Below the pieces are notes generated by a model. That model was not told the DNA's origin, did not search any database, and saw only the letters and a program-made list of their open reading frames with translations. From NCBI RefSeq assembly GCF_041916735.1, contig NZ_JAYRYY010000013.1: a DNA stretch of 64,000 bases. One strand, written 5' to 3'. The DNA comes from Zoogloea sp016790385 (GTDB lineage: Bacteria; Pseudomonadota; Gammaproteobacteria; Burkholderiales; Rhodocyclaceae). Shown here one piece after another: positions 1 through 9,675 of this stretch. How positions within the stretch are numbered: the first letter of the stretch is position 1; every line of letters begins with the position of its first letter. Made by a program: the position numbers and the translations under genes.

Positions 1-122
1 ATGCTCGCTGGAATTGTCTTCAAGGACGGCGTTCCAGGACCCATCGATGAAACCCAACAGCAGCCGCTCGCCGCCTGATCAACCTATGCCGAAAGCATCG
101 CATACACCAGAATTGACTTTAT
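1..122 (+). mobile_element. Probable insertion-sequence end interrupting the RND permease gene
   Basis: The permease reading frame on the minus strand loses family resemblance at about base 122. A plus-strand open frame enters from the window edge and stops at 76-78, with a C-terminus reading ...FKDGVPGPIDETQQQPLAA. An open frame ending 40-50 bases before a break in a host gene is what the right end of a transposase gene and its terminal repeat look like. I did not recognise the IS family, and the other end lies outside the window, so target-site duplication cannot be checked. Confidence 0.4.
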
Positions 123-2564
123 CTCGGGCAGGGTCGGGGAGGCGTAGAACGTTGCGGCGTATTGCAGGTCGAATCGCCCCACGACGGCCGGCCCCAGGGT
201 TTCCCGGAAGCTGGCCACGCTGTCGAGACGCACCAGCTGGCCCGACTTGTTGCGCAGGAAGATCTTCGACAGATCGGAAGGCTGGGTGAAACTGCCTTCC
301 CGGGCCTTCACCCGAATGTCGTAGCGCTGGCCGTCGCCGGGCTCGTCGCTGTACTTGGCGATGTCCACCCCGCCGGTGAGCATGTTGATGGCCAGGGCCA
401 CGTCCTGGGTGCTCAGGCCGGCATCGGCAATGCGCAGCCGGTCGGGCGCAAAGGCCAGCTGCGGCAGGTCGAGTTGCAGGTCGGTGTCCATGCGGCCGAT
501 ACCGGGGATGGTGGCCAGCTTACGTTGCAGGGCCATCGCATGGCGGCCCAGCTCCTGAAGGTTTTCGCCAGTAAGCACAAATTGCAGCGGCTCACCCCGC
601 TGCCCCTGGACCATCGGATACGGTGCGGCAAAGACCCGGGCGCCGGCAACCTGGCTGAACTCCTTGCGCAGCAGCGGGATCACGTCCTGCTGCTTCACGC
701 TGCGCTCCTCTCGCGGAACCATGCGCACCACCACCGTGCCCTGGTTGACCTGCCCGGCTGTGCCAAGACCGATCAGGGCGAACTCCGAGCGGATCTCCGG
801 GTGCTGGTCGAGGATGGCTTCCACCTCGCGCAGTTTGCCGTCCGTGTAGTCAATGCTCGAACCAAGGGGTGTGCGCAGGGACACCAGGAAGCGCCCTTCG
901 TCCTGCTCCGGGGTGAAGGCCTTGCCCACATGGGTGAAGAAGAAGGCGCTGGAGCCCACCACGGCCAGGGTGGCCAGCAGCACCCACAGGCGATGGGTGA
1001 GGGCGCCTTCCAGCAGGCGCACGTAGATGCCGTCCAGGCCGGCAAAGAGGTGGTCGAAAGCCCGGTAGATGGGGCCGTGCTGCTTCTCGACCCGCAGGTA
1101 GCGGGCGCACAGCATGGGTGTCAGGGTGAGGGAGACGAACAGCGAAACCAAGACGCCGAAGGTAACCACCAGGGCAAAACTGCGGAAGAACTGACCGATG
1201 ATCCCGGAGATGAAGGCCACTGGCGCAAAGATGCACACCAGCGAAAGGGTGGCGGCCATGACGGCGAAGACCACCTCGTTGCTGCCGTTGATGGCGGCCG
1301 ATACCGGGTCCGGGTCCAGCTCTTCCCGGTGCCGGAAGATGTTCTCGAGCACCACGATGGCGTCGTCCACCACCACCCCGATGAGCAGCAGCAGGGCCAG
1401 CATGGTCAGGGAGTTGAGGGTGAAACCGGCGAAATGGATGACGGCGATGGCGCCCATCAGGGACACCGGGATGGCCAGGGCGATGATCAGGGTGGAGCGC
1501 ACCGAGCGCAGGAAGATCCACACCACCAGGGAGGCCAGCAGGGTGCCCTCGATCAGGTGCTCCTTGAGGGAGTCCACGATCTCGAGGATGAAGACCGCAT
1601 CATTGGAGACCACCGACAGGGTCATTCCCGGCGGCAGGGCCGGGCGCAGCTCTTGTTCCACGCGCGCCAGGATGCGGTCGGTAATGGCCACGGTGTTGGC
1701 GTTGGCGATCTTCACCATGCCCAGGCCTATGGTGGTCTTGCCGTTGAAGCGGGCCAGCTGGCGGTTGTCGGTAAGGCCATCTTCGATCTCGGCCACGTCG
1801 CCCAGGCGGATCGGCGCCTTGTTGCGCCAGGCGACGATGAGTCCGCGGAGAGCGTCGACTTGATGAAACTCCAGGTCGAGCTTGAGCAGGCTTTCGGTTT
1901 TCTGGCCGACCACAAATCCGCCGGCAAGCTGCACATGCTCCCGGGCAAAGGCGTCGCTGATGTCCTGGGCGGTGATGGCATGGGCCGCCATGCGATCAGG
2001 CAGCAGGTTGACCCGGATGGTGCGGTCGCGACGCCCACCGAGGCGCACCTCGCCCACACCGTCGATGGACTCCAGGCGCTTCTTGAGTACGTTGAGGGCG
2101 TACTGGTTGAGTTGCTGCTGGGTGCGGTCGCCCTGCAGGGCCAGCCACATGATGGGTTGGGCGTTCGTCTCGACCTTGGCGATGACCGGTGGGTCCACAT
2201 CCTTGGGCAGGCGGCGTAGCACCTGATTGACCTTGGATTGGACCTCGTTGAAGGCCACATCCACCTTCTTTTCGAGGGCAAAGGTGATGTTGACCACCGA
2301 GACCCCGGGAGACGAGGTGGACTGCACGTGCTCGATGCCCGGCACGCTGTTGACCGCCGATTCGATCACGTTGGTGATGCTCGAGTCGACGATGTCCGGG
2401 TTGGCACCCTTCAGGGCCGTGGTGATCGAGATGACCGGAAATTCGATGTAGGGAAAGCGGTCCATCCCGATCCGCTGGTAGCTGATCACCCCGACCAGTA
2501 CCAACACCGCGCTCATCATCCACGCCAGAACGTGGCGCTTGATGGAAAGCTCGGGCAGGGTCAT
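84..2564 (-). pseudogene. RND-type (AcrB/HAE1) efflux permease, 3'-truncated
   Basis: This is the inner-membrane proton/drug antiporter subunit of a tripartite efflux pump. The N-terminus has the usual first membrane helix (LPELSIKRHVLAWMMSAVLVL), and the helix-4 proton-relay motif GVVVDDAIVVLENI is intact near residue 400. The frame is 826 aa against roughly 1,020-1,050 for the family. The last recognisable permease residues are YAATFYASPTLP; what follows (EIKSILVYAMLSA) is foreign. About 200 residues with the final transmembrane helices are therefore missing, so the pump is probably dead. Its start overlaps the stop of the adaptor gene by 4 bases (ATGA), so the two are translationally coupled. 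Confidence 0.85.
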
Positions 2565-3664
2565 GGCTTGCGGGCGGGCGCTGCCTTGACCTTGACGGCG
2601 GTGCCATCACTCAGGAAGCCTGCCCCATCCTCGGCCACTGTCTCCCCATCGGACAGGCCTCTGACAATCTCCACCTGGCCATCGCGTCTGGCGCCGACTT
2701 CAACCACCCGCTGGACGGCCTTGCCGCCGGCGATCACGTAAACCACCTTGCCGGCCGGGCGTAGCACCACGCTCTGTTCGGGCACCATCACCGCCGTGCT
2801 CTTGTGTCCGGTGACGATGGCGGCATTGACGGTGCCTCCCGACAGCAGGCTACCGTCGTTGCTGACACGGACGAGGACATCCAGGGCCCGGCTGCTGTCG
2901 TTGATGGTGGGCTTCACGTCCTCCACTGTGCCCTCGATCACCTTGCCCGGCAGGTGGGGCAGGCTCAGACGTACCGGCTGGCCGGCGCGGATACGGCCTG
3001 CCGCGGATTCCGGGTAGGGCAGGTGGGCGCGCAGGATGCGGTTGGAGATCAGGCGGAACAGCGGGTCGCCCACCTTTACATAGTCTCCGGGGGAAACGAT
3101 CTGGGTCTCGATGATGCCGTCCACCGGCGCCACGACCCGGGTGCGGCCGAGATCGTTGCGGGTGGCGCTACCCCGCGCCCGAGCGGTGGCCAGCTGGGCG
3201 CGCAGGGCATCCCGCTGGGCCAGACTGTCTTCGGCGCCATTGCGCGAGATGAAGCCCTTGGCAACGAGATCCTGCTGACGTTCGGCGAAGCGCTCTGCCT
3301 GAGCCACCAGGGCTTCCAGTCGGGCAATCTCTGCGCCATCGACGCGGGTCTGGATGGTGAAATCCGACGCATCGAGTTCGGCAAGCAGTTGCCCGCGCCT
3401 GACTTTGTCCCCGCTGTGGGCCGTCACCCGGGTGACCCGGCCGGCCACTTCGGCGCCGATGCTCGGGTCAATCAGGGCTTCCAGCGTACCGAGGGTGTCC
3501 TCGGTGATGTCGAGGGCTGCACTGCGGGCAGTTGTTGCCGTGATAAGGGTGGGCGGCGGACCGGAAGGTTTGTCGGGTGCCGGCTCGGGCTTATTGCCAC
3601 AGCCGGCCAGCCCGAGGGTGAGGAGCAAGGTGACGCTCGGCGCGAAACGGATGATGGAGGCCAT
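2561..3664 (-). CDS. RND efflux periplasmic adaptor (membrane fusion protein), lipoprotein
   Basis: This is the adaptor that bridges the RND permease to an outer-membrane channel. The 367-aa protein opens with a lipoprotein signal ending LGLAGC, so it should be anchored to the inner membrane by a lipidated Cys22. A biotinyl-lipoyl-like half (EVAGRVTRVTAHSGDKVRRG) is followed by a helical hairpin rich in Ala, Glu and Arg, then the returning lipoyl half (VVAPVDGIIETQIVSPGDYV) and a beta-barrel. No outer-membrane factor gene is nearby. The gene starts 23 bases after the lysA stop, so it may be read through from the lptM-lysA operon. It is intact although its permease partner is truncated. Confidence 0.88.
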   Translation of the reverse strand: MASIIRFAPSVTLLLTLGLAGCGNKPEPAPDKPSGPPPTLITATTARSAALDITEDTLGTLEALIDPSIGAEVAGRVTRVTAHSGDKVRRGQLLAELDASDFTIQTRVDGAEIARLEALVAQAERFAERQQDLVAKGFISRNGAEDSLAQRDALRAQLATARARGSATRNDLGRTRVVAPVDGIIETQIVSPGDYVKVGDPLFRLISNRILRAHLPYPESAAGRIRAGQPVRLSLPHLPGKVIEGTVEDVKPTINDSSRALDVLVRVSNDGSLLSGGTVNAAIVTGHKSTAVMVPEQSVVLRPAGKVVYVIAGGKAVQRVVEVGARRDGQVEIVRGLSDGETVAEDGAGFLSDGTAVKVKAAPARKP

Positions 3665-3687
3665 CTGGCGAGCGGCAGGTGTCGGGG

Positions 3688-4950
3688 TCAGGGGAGCGGG
3701 CGCTCGCCTCTGAGGAGGTGCTCCAGGGTTTCCCGCTGGCGAATCACATGGATTGTGTCCCCATCCACCAGCACCTCGGCCGCGCGCGGGCGGGTATTGT
3801 AGTTGGAGCTCATGGTCATGCCGTAGGCGCCTGCTGACAGGATGGCCAGGAGGTCGCCCGTTTCCACTGCCAGATCCCGATCATGACCCAGAAAGTCGCC
3901 GCTCTCGCAGATCGGGCCGACCACTTCGTAGCGGGTGGCGGCCAGCTCGCGTGGCGCGACGGCGACGATTTCGTGGTAGGCGTCATAAAGGGCAGGGCGG
4001 GCCAGGTCATTCATGGCCGCGTCGATGATGGCGAAGTTCTTCTCGATACCGGGCTTGAGGTATTCGATGCGGGTCAGTAGCAGGCCGGCGTTGCCCACCA
4101 GGGAGCGGCCCGGCTCGAAGCACAGGGCTTCGTCACGGCCGGCAAAGCGCTCCAGCAATGGTTTGAGGTACTCGGTGGGGGTTGGCGGCTCTTCGTCCCG
4201 ATAGCGGATGCCAAGGCCACCACCCAGGTCGATGTGGTCGAGCTTGATGCCCTCGCTGGCGAGCTGATCCACCAGGCCGAGGATCTTGTCGGTGGCCTCG
4301 GCCATGGGCGCGGGATCGAGGAGTTGGGAGCCAATGTGGCAGTCGATGCCACTGATCTCGATGTGCGGCAGCGTGGCAGCCTTGCGATAGAGATCCAGGG
4401 CTTCGGTGAAGGCGACGCCGAACTTGTTGCTACGCAGGCCGGTAGAGATGTAGGGGTGGGTGTTGGGGTTGACGTCAGGGTTTACGCGGAACGCTATCGG
4501 CGCACGCTTGCCCATGCTCGCGGCAACTTCGTTGAGCCGGTCGAGTTCGGCGGCGGATTCGACGTTGAAACAGCCGATGCCTGATTCGAGGGCGTAGCGC
4601 ATCTCGTCGCGGGTCTTGCCCACGCCGGAAAAAATCACCTTGCCGGCATCGCCGCCAGCGGCCAGCACCCGTGCCAGCTCGCCCCCTGAAACGATGTCGA
4701 AGCCGGCGCCAAGCCGGGCGAAGACCGACAGGATGCCCAGGCTGGAGTTGGCCTTGACCGCGTAGCACACCAGGGCCTTGCGCTGGCCGAGGGCCTGCTG
4801 ATAGGCCTCGTAGGCGGCGGTGAGGGCGGCGCGGGAATAGACGTAGGTGGGTGTGCCGAAACGCTCGGCGATATCGGCGAGGGCGACCCCTTCGAGGGTC
4901 AGGCCGGCGGGGCCGGAGGTGAGCGTCGGCACGGGCAGGGCGGTCGTCAT
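3688..4950 (-). CDS. lysA: Diaminopimelate decarboxylase
   Basis: This PLP enzyme converts meso-diaminopimelate to L-lysine, the last step of lysine synthesis. The 420-aa length is normal for the family. The PLP lysine lies in VCYAVKANSS near residue 60. HIGSQ, GGGLGI and EPGRSLVG follow in the alanine-racemase-like barrel, and CESGDFLG with GAYGMTMSSNYN gives the C-terminal active-site cysteine and tyrosine. The start codon overlaps the lptM stop by 4 bases (ATGA), which sets the start. lptM-lysA followed divergently by cyaY is a common proteobacterial arrangement. Confidence 0.96.
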   Translation of the reverse strand: MTTALPVPTLTSGPAGLTLEGVALADIAERFGTPTYVYSRAALTAAYEAYQQALGQRKALVCYAVKANSSLGILSVFARLGAGFDIVSGGELARVLAAGGDAGKVIFSGVGKTRDEMRYALESGIGCFNVESAAELDRLNEVAASMGKRAPIAFRVNPDVNPNTHPYISTGLRSNKFGVAFTEALDLYRKAATLPHIEISGIDCHIGSQLLDPAPMAEATDKILGLVDQLASEGIKLDHIDLGGGLGIRYRDEEPPTPTEYLKPLLERFAGRDEALCFEPGRSLVGNAGLLLTRIEYLKPGIEKNFAIIDAAMNDLARPALYDAYHEIVAVAPRELAATRYEVVGPICESGDFLGHDRDLAVETGDLLAILSAGAYGMTMSSNYNTRPRAAEVLVDGDTIHVIRQRETLEHLLRGERPLP

Positions 4951-5144
4951 TGGGCGGGGTCCTGGGAGGCGGGTTTGTTATGATCCGTGCTGGGCGTCTT
5001 GCCGGGGGCCGGTGAGGCGTCGGCAGGGGCGGTGGCCTTCGTCACCGGCTTCGGAATCTGCGGATAGTGCAGCGGCCCCTTGATTCCGCAAGCGGTCAGC
5101 ATGAGTAGGCCGCAGGCCGCGGCGGCAATGGCGAAAGTTCGCAT
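4947..5144 (-). CDS. lptM: LPS-assembly lipoprotein LptM (YifL family)
   Basis: This is a 65-aa outer-membrane lipoprotein. The signal peptide ends LLMLTAC and is followed directly by the family signature CGIKGPLHYP, then a Pro/Ala/Lys-rich disordered tail. LptM homologues help mature the LptDE lipopolysaccharide translocon. The position immediately upstream of and overlapping lysA is typical and supports the call despite the short length. cyaY is transcribed divergently 47 bases away, so both promoters must lie in that short gap. Confidence 0.88.
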   Translation of the reverse strand: MRTFAIAAAACGLLMLTACGIKGPLHYPQIPKPVTKATAPADASPAPGKTPSTDHNKPASQDPAQ

Positions 5145-5191
5145 GGGTTCCGCGCAAAAAACGGAATGTTAACAGAACAAGGGATCAGACG

Positions 5192-5512
5192 ATGGATGAA
5201 GCAGATTTCAATGCCCTCGCGGAAGCCGAGCTGGGCCGCTTGGAGCGCCTTCTGGATGACTGCACTGCGGAGGTTGATTACGAGGTCAAGCCGGGTGGGA
5301 TTGTCGAGATCGAGTTCGAGAACGGCAGCAAGATCATCGTCAATCGCCACGCGGCCGCCCGGGAGATCTGGCTGGCGGCCAAATCGGGCGGCTTCCACTT
5401 CCGGCCAGAGTCAGGGCGCTGGGTGGGCACCCGTGACGGAGCCGATTTCTACGCTGTCCTGTCGCGCTGCATGACAGAACAGGCCGGGGAGCCGATCAGC
5501 CTTGCGGGTTGA
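5192..5512 (+). CDS. cyaY: Iron-sulfur assembly protein CyaY (bacterial frataxin)
   Basis: This cytoplasmic iron-binding protein modulates the IscS-IscU cluster-assembly complex. At 106 aa it has the full frataxin fold: an acidic first helix (MDEADFNALAEAELGRLERLLDD), then strands containing VEIEFENGSKIIVNRH and the conserved tryptophan patch IWLAAKSGGFHF, and a closing helix with DFYAVLSRCM. It is divergent from lptM-lysA, and its stop lies 15 bases from the convergent mrcA stop. Confidence 0.95.
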   Translation: MDEADFNALAEAELGRLERLLDDCTAEVDYEVKPGGIVEIEFENGSKIIVNRHAAAREIWLAAKSGGFHFRPESGRWVGTRDGADFYAVLSRCMTEQAGEPISLAG

Positions 5513-5527
5513 CGGGCGCCCCGGGGC

Positions 5528-7825
5528 TTAGTTGGTGCTTCCCGGTGCGGGAAGCGCGGGAGCCTCTTCGGTGGGCGTGCTGGCAGGTTCCGGTGGAGCG
5601 TCGGGCGGTGCCGCGGGCAGGTTCTCCTGGTAGATCATTTCCTCGCGGGCGCTTCCCGTCGGCTGGATCCGGACCAGTCCCTTGGGCGCCTGCGGGTAAG
5701 TTTCCGGGACACCATCGAGGGCTTTGCGCATGTAGCTGATCCACATGGGCAGGGCCGCAGCGCCCCCGGTTTCACCGTTGCCAAGCTTGCGTGGCTGGTC
5801 GAAGCCGATCCAGGCGACGGCGGTGACGGTGGGTTGGTATCCGCAAAACCACGCGTCCACGTATTCGTTGGTGGTGCCCGTCTTGCCGGCCAGATCCCCG
5901 CGCTTGAGCACCAGCGCTCGGGTCGCGGTGCCGCGTCGAACCACGTCCTTCATGATCGAATCCATGAGATAGGCGTTGCGTTCGTCAATAACGCGCTCCG
6001 CGGTTTCACCGGCAACCGGTGGGTCTACCCGGGCCAACACGTTGCCGGCTTCGTCGCGGATCTCCTTTACCAGGAAGGGCTCAACCCGGTATCCGCCATT
6101 GGCAAATACGGAGTAGCCGCGCAGCATCTGCCAGGGCGTGACCGAACCGGCACCCAGGGCCATGGTGAGGTAGGGCGGGTGGCGCTCCGGATCGAAACCG
6201 AACTTGGAAATATAGTCCTGGGCGTAACGCGGGCCGATGGACTTGAGCAGGCGGATCGACACCATGTTCTTGGAGCGTGCCAAGGCCGATCGGATCGAGA
6301 TTGGGCCGTCGTAGCGACCGTCGTAGTTCTTGGGCTCCCAGGACTGGCTGCCGGTCTCTCCTGCCGGAAAGGACAGGGGGGAGTCGTCCACCACACTGTT
6401 CGGACCGTAGCCCTTCTCGAAGGCTGCGGAGTAGATGAAGGGCTTGAAGCTCGATCCGGGTTGCCGCCAGGCTTGAGTGGCGTGGTTGAACTTGTTGCGA
6501 TTGAAGTCGAAACCGCCGACCAGGGCCCGCACAGCGCCGGTGCGGGGGTCGGCAGCCACCAGTGCACCCTCCACTTCGGGAAGCTGGGTGATCTCCCAGC
6601 GATTCTCACTCCGGCTGACGCGCACGATTGCGCCGGGGCGGATGCGTTTGTTGGGGGGGGCTTTGTCGCCGAGCATGCTGGACGCAAAACGCAATCCCTC
6701 ACCACTGATCCGGATCGTCTCACCGTAACGATAGACGGTCACGCTTCCTCCCCCCGCCTGGGTGACGATGGCCGCGAGCATGTCGTCGTAGTCGGGGATT
6801 TCGGCGAGGATCTCGTCCATGGATTCCGTCTGCTGGGTATTCAAGCGGCCCGGGTCGGAATAAGCCTCGGCGCCGCGATAGCCGTGGCGTCGGTCGTAGT
6901 CCAGGATGCCCCGGCGCAGGGCTTTGTAGGCGGCCTCCTGTTCAGCCTTGACGATTGTGGTGATGACCTTGATGCCCTTGGTGTACGCCTCTTCCCGGTA
7001 TTGTTCGTAGGCGATCTGTCTGGCCATCTCGGCAATGTAGTCGGCACTGCCGCCGAGATCGGACGAACTGCTCACCACCTTCAGCGGCGTCTCGGTGGCC
7101 TGGCGCTGCTCGGCCTCGCTGATGAATCCCAGCTCGGCCATGCGGCGCAATACATATTGCTGGCGCTGGGCAGCGCGTTTGGGATTGACGACCGGGTTGT
7201 AGGCCGAGGGCGCTTTGGGCAGGCCGGCCAGCATGGCGGCCTCGGAGATGTTCAGATCGCGGATCGACTTGCCGAAATAGGTGTGTGAGGCCACCGCGAA
7301 GCCGTAGGCCCGACGCCCCAGGAAGATCTGGTTGATATAAACCTCAAGGATCTGATCCTTGGTGAGGTTCTGTTCGATCTTGAACGCCAGAAGGACTTCG
7401 TAGAGTTTTCGGGAATAGGTTTTCTCCCGGGTCAGGAAGAAATTGCGAGCCACCTGCATGGTGATGGTGGAAGAACCCTGGCGTTTACTGCCGGTGGCCA
7501 GATTGGCGCCGGCAGCGCGCAGAATGCCGGCGAAGTCGACGCCGGGATGCTGGTAAAAGCGGTCATCTTCCGCCGCCAGGATGGCGTGTTTGAGGACTGG
7601 CGGAACTTCCTGGATGCGGATGAAGGCCCGGCGTTCCTCGCCATACTCGCCTATCAGTTCGCCGTCCGCCGTATAAACCCGCAGAGGGATCTTGGGGTGG
7701 TAGTCGGTGAGGGCTTCCAGCGACGGCAGGGTTGGCCACGCGAAAGAGACGGCGAGGGCAAGGATCGCGACGCCGATGGCGATCAGGCCGAGGAGAGCAA
7801 CGAAGGGGTAGAGTACCCAGCGCAT
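5528..7825 (-). CDS. mrcA: Penicillin-binding protein 1A (bifunctional transglycosylase/transpeptidase)
   Basis: This enzyme polymerises and cross-links peptidoglycan in the periplasm and is anchored by one N-terminal membrane helix (residues 5-27). GT51 motifs are present: AAEDDRFYQHPGVD with the catalytic Glu, GSSTITMQVARN, and the later KIEQNLTKDQILEVYINQIFLG block (its first 20 residues are the strongest). The transpeptidase motifs are SSFK (serine near residue 458), SKN near 517 and KTGT near 643. The length is 765 aa. It is divergent from pilM, the usual ponA/pilM layout. The tail is Pro/Glu/Ala-rich and looks disordered. Confidence 0.96.
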   Translation of the reverse strand: MRWVLYPFVALLGLIAIGVAILALAVSFAWPTLPSLEALTDYHPKIPLRVYTADGELIGEYGEERRAFIRIQEVPPVLKHAILAAEDDRFYQHPGVDFAGILRAAGANLATGSKRQGSSTITMQVARNFFLTREKTYSRKLYEVLLAFKIEQNLTKDQILEVYINQIFLGRRAYGFAVASHTYFGKSIRDLNISEAAMLAGLPKAPSAYNPVVNPKRAAQRQQYVLRRMAELGFISEAEQRQATETPLKVVSSSSDLGGSADYIAEMARQIAYEQYREEAYTKGIKVITTIVKAEQEAAYKALRRGILDYDRRHGYRGAEAYSDPGRLNTQQTESMDEILAEIPDYDDMLAAIVTQAGGGSVTVYRYGETIRISGEGLRFASSMLGDKAPPNKRIRPGAIVRVSRSENRWEITQLPEVEGALVAADPRTGAVRALVGGFDFNRNKFNHATQAWRQPGSSFKPFIYSAAFEKGYGPNSVVDDSPLSFPAGETGSQSWEPKNYDGRYDGPISIRSALARSKNMVSIRLLKSIGPRYAQDYISKFGFDPERHPPYLTMALGAGSVTPWQMLRGYSVFANGGYRVEPFLVKEIRDEAGNVLARVDPPVAGETAERVIDERNAYLMDSIMKDVVRRGTATRALVLKRGDLAGKTGTTNEYVDAWFCGYQPTVTAVAWIGFDQPRKLGNGETGGAAALPMWISYMRKALDGVPETYPQAPKGLVRIQPTGSAREEMIYQENLPAAPPDAPPEPASTPTEEAPALPAPGSTN

Positions 7826-7917
7826 GTCGTGGATGGGAAGCGGATAAAGTCCTGCATTATACGAGGCGAGGGCGTTTTGACGCCCCTTGCCTGAATTGGT
7901 GTTTTACCGGCTCTTGC

Positions 7918-7946
7918 TTTACACCTGTCATGGTTGTTGTTAGGAT
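7918..7946 (+). promoter_or_regulatory. Sigma-70-type promoter of the pilMNOPQ operon
   Basis: TTTACA at 7918-7923 and TAGGAT at 7941-7946 are separated by exactly 17 bases, in the AT-richer gap between divergent mrcA and pilM. Transcription would start near 7953, about 45 bases before the GTG of pilM. This is a sequence match only (5/6 and 4/6 of consensus). Confidence 0.45.
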
Positions 7947-7999
7947 TTGAAGTAGATTGTTGTAATTGCGTCTAACGTAAAGAATTTTCAGGACTTTTT

Positions 8000-9076
8000 G
8001 TGATCGACCTATCCTTTCTCAGCCCCGGGGCGCGCCCCCTGATCGGCGTCGACATCTCGTCGTCGTCGGTCAAGATGGTCGAGTTGGCCGCCGCGTCCGG
8101 GGGAGGATTCCGGGTCGAGCGCTACGCCATCGAAGCCTTGCCCCGGGATGCCGTATCCGACGGCAACATTGCCAACCTGGATGCCGTCTCGGAGGCCATC
8201 CGCCGGGGTTGGCGGAGGCTGGGTACCAGCACCAAATTTGTCGCCCTGGCGTTGCCCGCTTCGGCGGTCATCACCAAGAAGATCATCCTGCCGGCCGGCC
8301 TCCGTGATCAGGAATTGGAGGTCCAGGTCGAGTCCGAGGCCAATCAGTACATTCCCTTTGCACTCGATGAGGTCAACCTGGATTTTCAGGTGGTTGGGCC
8401 TGCCGCGTCGGGCGCCGACGAGGATGAGGTGCTGATTGCCGCTTCGCGCAAGGAAAAGGTGGAGGACAGGGTTGCTGCTGCCGAGGCTGCCGGGCTGAAG
8501 GCGCTGGTGATGGACGTGGAGTCCTACGCTTCGCTGTCTGCCTTCGAGCTCGTCCAGGCAGATCTGCCCGAGGCCGGGCAGGACAAGATCATTGCCCTTG
8601 TGGACGCGGGGGCGAACGTCATGAACGTGTCGGTGCTGCGCAACGGTGTCCAGGTCTATGCCCGGGAGCAGGCCTTTGGTGGCTTTCTGCTGACCCAGGA
8701 CATCATGCGCCACTTCGGTATGTCGCTTGAGGAAGCGGAGAGTGGCAAGCGCACGGGCTCACTTCCGGAAAGTTATGAGTCGGACCTGCTGCGGCCTTTC
8801 ATGGACGCGTTGGCCCTGGAGGTGTCTCGCGCGCTCCAGTTCTTCTTCACCTCGACCCAGTTCAATCAAGTCGATCATATCGTTCTGGCGGGAGGCTGTG
8901 CGGTCATCCCCGGGCTCGCTGAAACCGTTTCCGGTCGTACCCAAGTCGATACCCATATCGCCAATCCCTTTGCCGGGATGAGTCTTGGTTCAAAAATCCG
9001 TCCGAAGAGCCTTTCGGCGGACGCGCCGGCCCTGCTGGTGGCTTGTGGCCTTGCCTTGCGGAGGTTTGATTCGTGA
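8000..9076 (+). CDS. pilM: Type IV pilus assembly protein PilM
   Basis: This is the cytoplasmic actin-like ATPase-fold protein of the type IV pilus alignment subcomplex; it binds the N-terminus of PilN. At 358 aa it opens with the typical ARPLIGVDISSSSVKMVEL, followed by a nucleotide-fold motif ALVDAGANVMNVSVLRNG and the late LAGGCAVIPGL. The start is GTG at 8000, because no in-frame ATG precedes the conserved N-terminus. It overlaps pilN by 4 bases (GTGA). Confidence 0.96.
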   Translation: MIDLSFLSPGARPLIGVDISSSSVKMVELAAASGGGFRVERYAIEALPRDAVSDGNIANLDAVSEAIRRGWRRLGTSTKFVALALPASAVITKKIILPAGLRDQELEVQVESEANQYIPFALDEVNLDFQVVGPAASGADEDEVLIAASRKEKVEDRVAAAEAAGLKALVMDVESYASLSAFELVQADLPEAGQDKIIALVDAGANVMNVSVLRNGVQVYAREQAFGGFLLTQDIMRHFGMSLEEAESGKRTGSLPESYESDLLRPFMDALALEVSRALQFFFTSTQFNQVDHIVLAGGCAVIPGLAETVSGRTQVDTHIANPFAGMSLGSKIRPKSLSADAPALLVACGLALRRFDS

Positions 9077-9675
9077 TCCGCATCAACCTGCTCCCCCACC
9101 GGGAGGAAAAACGCAAGGCGCGTCGCCAGCAGTTTGTGTTACTGGCTGCGTTGTCGGCACTCGCGGGTCTGGTCGTCTGGTTTGTCGGACATACCATCAT
9201 CACCGGTTATGTCGAAGCTCAGGAGGCCAAAAATGCCTTCCTGAAACGCGAGATTGCCGTCCTTGACAAGGAGATCGCGGAGATCAAGGGCTTGCGCGAA
9301 CAGGCCGAATCCTTGCTGTCCCGCAAGCAGGTCATCGAGTCCCTCCAGACCAACCGGACGGAAACCGTACAGATCTTCAATGAACTTGCCCAGCAGATGC
9401 CCGAAGGCATCTATCTCAAATCGCTCAAGCAGACTGGTTTGAAGATCAATCTTGCCGGTTTTGCCCAGTCCAACGCCCGGGTGTCGAACCTCATGCGCAA
9501 CCTCGAGGCGTCGCCCCATCTGGAGAAAGCCGACCTGGTCGAGGTGAAGGCTGCAGTGCTCAACAACCGCCGGGTCAGTGAATTCAGCCTGAACGTCAAC
9601 ATCGAGCGTGCCAAGTCCGAGGAATCCGGTGTGGTCAGTAGTGTGAGCACCTCAGGCTCGAAGGGGAAACCGTAA
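9073..9675 (+). CDS. pilN: Type IV pilus assembly protein PilN
   Basis: This bitopic inner-membrane protein has a short cytoplasmic N-terminus (MIRINLLPHREEKRKARR) that carries the PilM-binding INLLP motif. One membrane helix (about residues 20-42) follows, then a periplasmic coiled coil (residues 45-90) and a ferredoxin-like domain. It dimerises with PilO. The GTG start overlaps the pilM stop, and its own TAA shares a base with the pilO ATG (TAATG), so translation is coupled. The length is 200 aa. Confidence 0.95.
   Translation: MIRINLLPHREEKRKARRQQFVLLAALSALAGLVVWFVGHTIITGYVEAQEAKNAFLKREIAVLDKEIAEIKGLREQAESLLSRKQVIESLQTNRTETVQIFNELAQQMPEGIYLKSLKQTGLKINLAGFAQSNARVSNLMRNLEASPHLEKADLVEVKAAVLNNRRVSEFSLNVNIERAKSEESGVVSSVSTSGSKGKP

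Noticed and set aside
162..2219. A 685-codon plus-strand frame opposite the RND permease
   Set aside because: It is antisense of recognised permease motifs, with low-complexity composition and no family features.
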